A stretch of 64,000 nucleotides of DNA, from the NCBI RefSeq assembly GCF_900215505.1, contig NZ_LT907844.1:3240001-3304000 (forward strand), in the 5' to 3' direction. Below, one piece after another: positions 63,002-64,000 of the stretch (positions are counted from its first letter, which is position 1; every line of letters begins with the position of its first letter). This DNA comes from Cohaesibacter sp. ES.047 (GTDB taxonomy: Bacteria > Pseudomonadota > Alphaproteobacteria > Rhizobiales > Cohaesibacteraceae). The notes beneath the pieces were generated by a model that saw nothing but the letters and a program-made list of their open reading frames with translations, was not told the DNA's origin and made no database searches. The translations under genes and the position numbers were made by a program.

Positions 63002-63739
63002 TCAGAGAAGTTCAATCTGGCCGTAGCGCAAGGCTTCGACAACCGTTTGGGTCTTGTTCGATGCCTGCATCTTTTCCGATGCATTCTGCAGGTGAGCATG
63101 GACGGTCCGCTGGGAGATGTCCAGCTGAGCCGCGATGTCGCTGGCGGTTCTTCCCTCTGCGGTCAGAGCCAGAATCGTGCGCTCGCGTGCGGACAGTTCA
63201 CCTGGGCGGTTCAGGATCGGTTTGATGGCATCTGCATCTTCAAGGGCGAAGCGGATTTCCGTCGCCATCGATAGCAACTCACGCCGTGTCGCTACGATAT
63301 CTGCACCAGCCAGACAAAGCGCGATCTGGAAATGGCCAAACACATGGATATGCAGACCTGCGATCGTGCGATACTCATCCGGATGCTGCGCACTGCGGCG
63401 GAGCAAAGAGATAAGACTGGAGTTAGCGAGCCATTGGTTGTTCGTATCCTGAAGACGCCAGATTGTTGGCTCCTTGAGAACCGCGATCTGACGCAGGAGC
63501 GGATCGCCGCCCTTGATCTGCGCCAACTGGCCGGTCGTGATTTCCTCTTCGCCCCATTTCTGGAACAAGGCGAGTTTGACGAGGTCGCGTCCGGGAAGAG
63601 GCACCCCCGCAGCCAGAACATGGTTCGCACCAATTGCTTGGAAACGCGGAAAATAGGTTTCAAACAATGATTGGGGGCTCGTGTCCAGACGGTTGATGTA
63701 GGAAACGTTATTGGGATGGTCCCATAGTGTATCGTTCAT
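63002..63739 (-). CDS. LuxR-family regulator without luxI
   Basis: This 245-residue regulator has a C-terminal LuxR helix-turn-helix (about 180-240; LSARERTILALTAEGRTASDIAAQLDISQRTVHAHLQNASEKM in parts). The N-terminal 165 residues have the length and place of an autoinducer-binding domain, but the usual Trp/Tyr/Asp ligand motif is not obvious. It may bind another signal or none. No acyl-homoserine-lactone synthase gene is in the window, so it is a LuxR solo. It lies just beyond the right end of the IS200-like element. Confidence 0.82.
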   Translation of the reverse strand: MNDTLWDHPNNVSYINRLDTSPQSLFETYFPRFQAIGANHVLAAGVPLPGRDLVKLALFQKWGEEEITTGQLAQIKGGDPLLRQIAVLKEPTIWRLQDTNNQWLANSSLISLLRRSAQHPDEYRTIAGLHIHVFGHFQIALCLAGADIVATRRELLSMATEIRFALEDADAIKPILNRPGELSARERTILALTAEGRTASDIAAQLDISQRTVHAHLQNASEKMQASNKTQTVVEALRYGQIELL

Positions 63740-64000
63740 CTATCTGATCTGCGGTTGTTGGGTTACAATTAGGTCTGCCGCAAAAGGTTTTGCGGCGTGA
63801 TTTACTATATGCAACGGCAGATTCAGGACCGGTCTTACGATACCAATATCTTGTCGCACACCCCATTCTTGCCCCCGAAAGATTGCACTAATTGTGTAAC
63901 AAGGAGCAACCTCAAATAGTGGGCAAGCGCGACAAAATCGGATTTATGACTGTAAATACCTGAATTATTGGCTCAACTATATTGATAAAAATGCCGATAG
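63740..64000. other. Right edge, luxR promoter region
   Basis: This AT-rich stretch should contain the luxR promoter. I see nothing else in it. Confidence 0.4.

Overview
The window looks like chromosomal DNA of an alphaproteobacterium, probably of the order Hyphomicrobiales (Rhizobiales) and perhaps a marine, Cohaesibacter-like one. The reasons are the mix of TRAP and tripartite-tricarboxylate (TTT) importers, sugar-acid enzymes, cytochrome bd, NsrR, a BTLCP-type cysteine peptidase and the asparaginase-II type of asparaginase. The order and genus are inference. Coding density is high. The only clear mobile DNA is one small IS200-like element near the right end.

Positions 90-9521 hold a four-carbon sugar-acid locus: iron alcohol dehydrogenase, TTT importer tctB-tctC-tctA, a DapA/NAL-superfamily lyase, a D-2-hydroxyacid dehydrogenase, PdxA2-type dehydrogenase, a GntR/FadR regulator and a short DUF1537 kinase. 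A DUF1537 kinase with PdxA2 is the known route that turns D-threonate or D-erythronate into dihydroxyacetone phosphate. A 15-base sequence is shared exactly by the tctB and kinase promoter regions, and 11 bases of it recur before the dehydrogenase. This is the likely GntR operator.

Positions 9957-17006 carry a small secreted protein and cydA-cydB-cydX-cydD-cydC (cytochrome bd oxidase plus its assembly exporter). An EF-hand protein and two ExbD proteins without ExbB follow.

Positions 18987-33747 are the most interesting part: LacI regulator, PfkB kinase, two tandem NAL-superfamily lyases with an altered CQSSE motif, a hydroxyacid dehydrogenase, a TRAP importer, an L-fucose/D-arabinose-type isomerase, an FGGY pentulose kinase, and on the other strand a KdsB-like cytidylyltransferase, a histidine phosphatase homologue and a second LacI. 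Read together they suggest uptake of an ulosonic acid such as Kdo, cleavage to pyruvate plus D-arabinose, isomerisation to D-ribulose and phosphorylation to D-ribulose 5-phosphate. This pathway is a hypothesis.

Positions 34175-64000 are mostly ordinary: ExoD, tRNA-Gln, tRNA-Pro, MAPEG protein, nitronate monooxygenase-like enzyme, ene-reductase, CDF metal transporter, D-amino acid aminotransferase, flavoprotein, CoA-transferase, SLAC1-type transporter, NsrR, LysR, asparaginase, MeaB, M20 dipeptidase, HerA-like ATPase, the IS200-like element and an orphan LuxR. Upstream of nsrR is a 14-codon reading frame built into a perfect intrinsic terminator, whose ribosome-binding region repeats that of nsrR.
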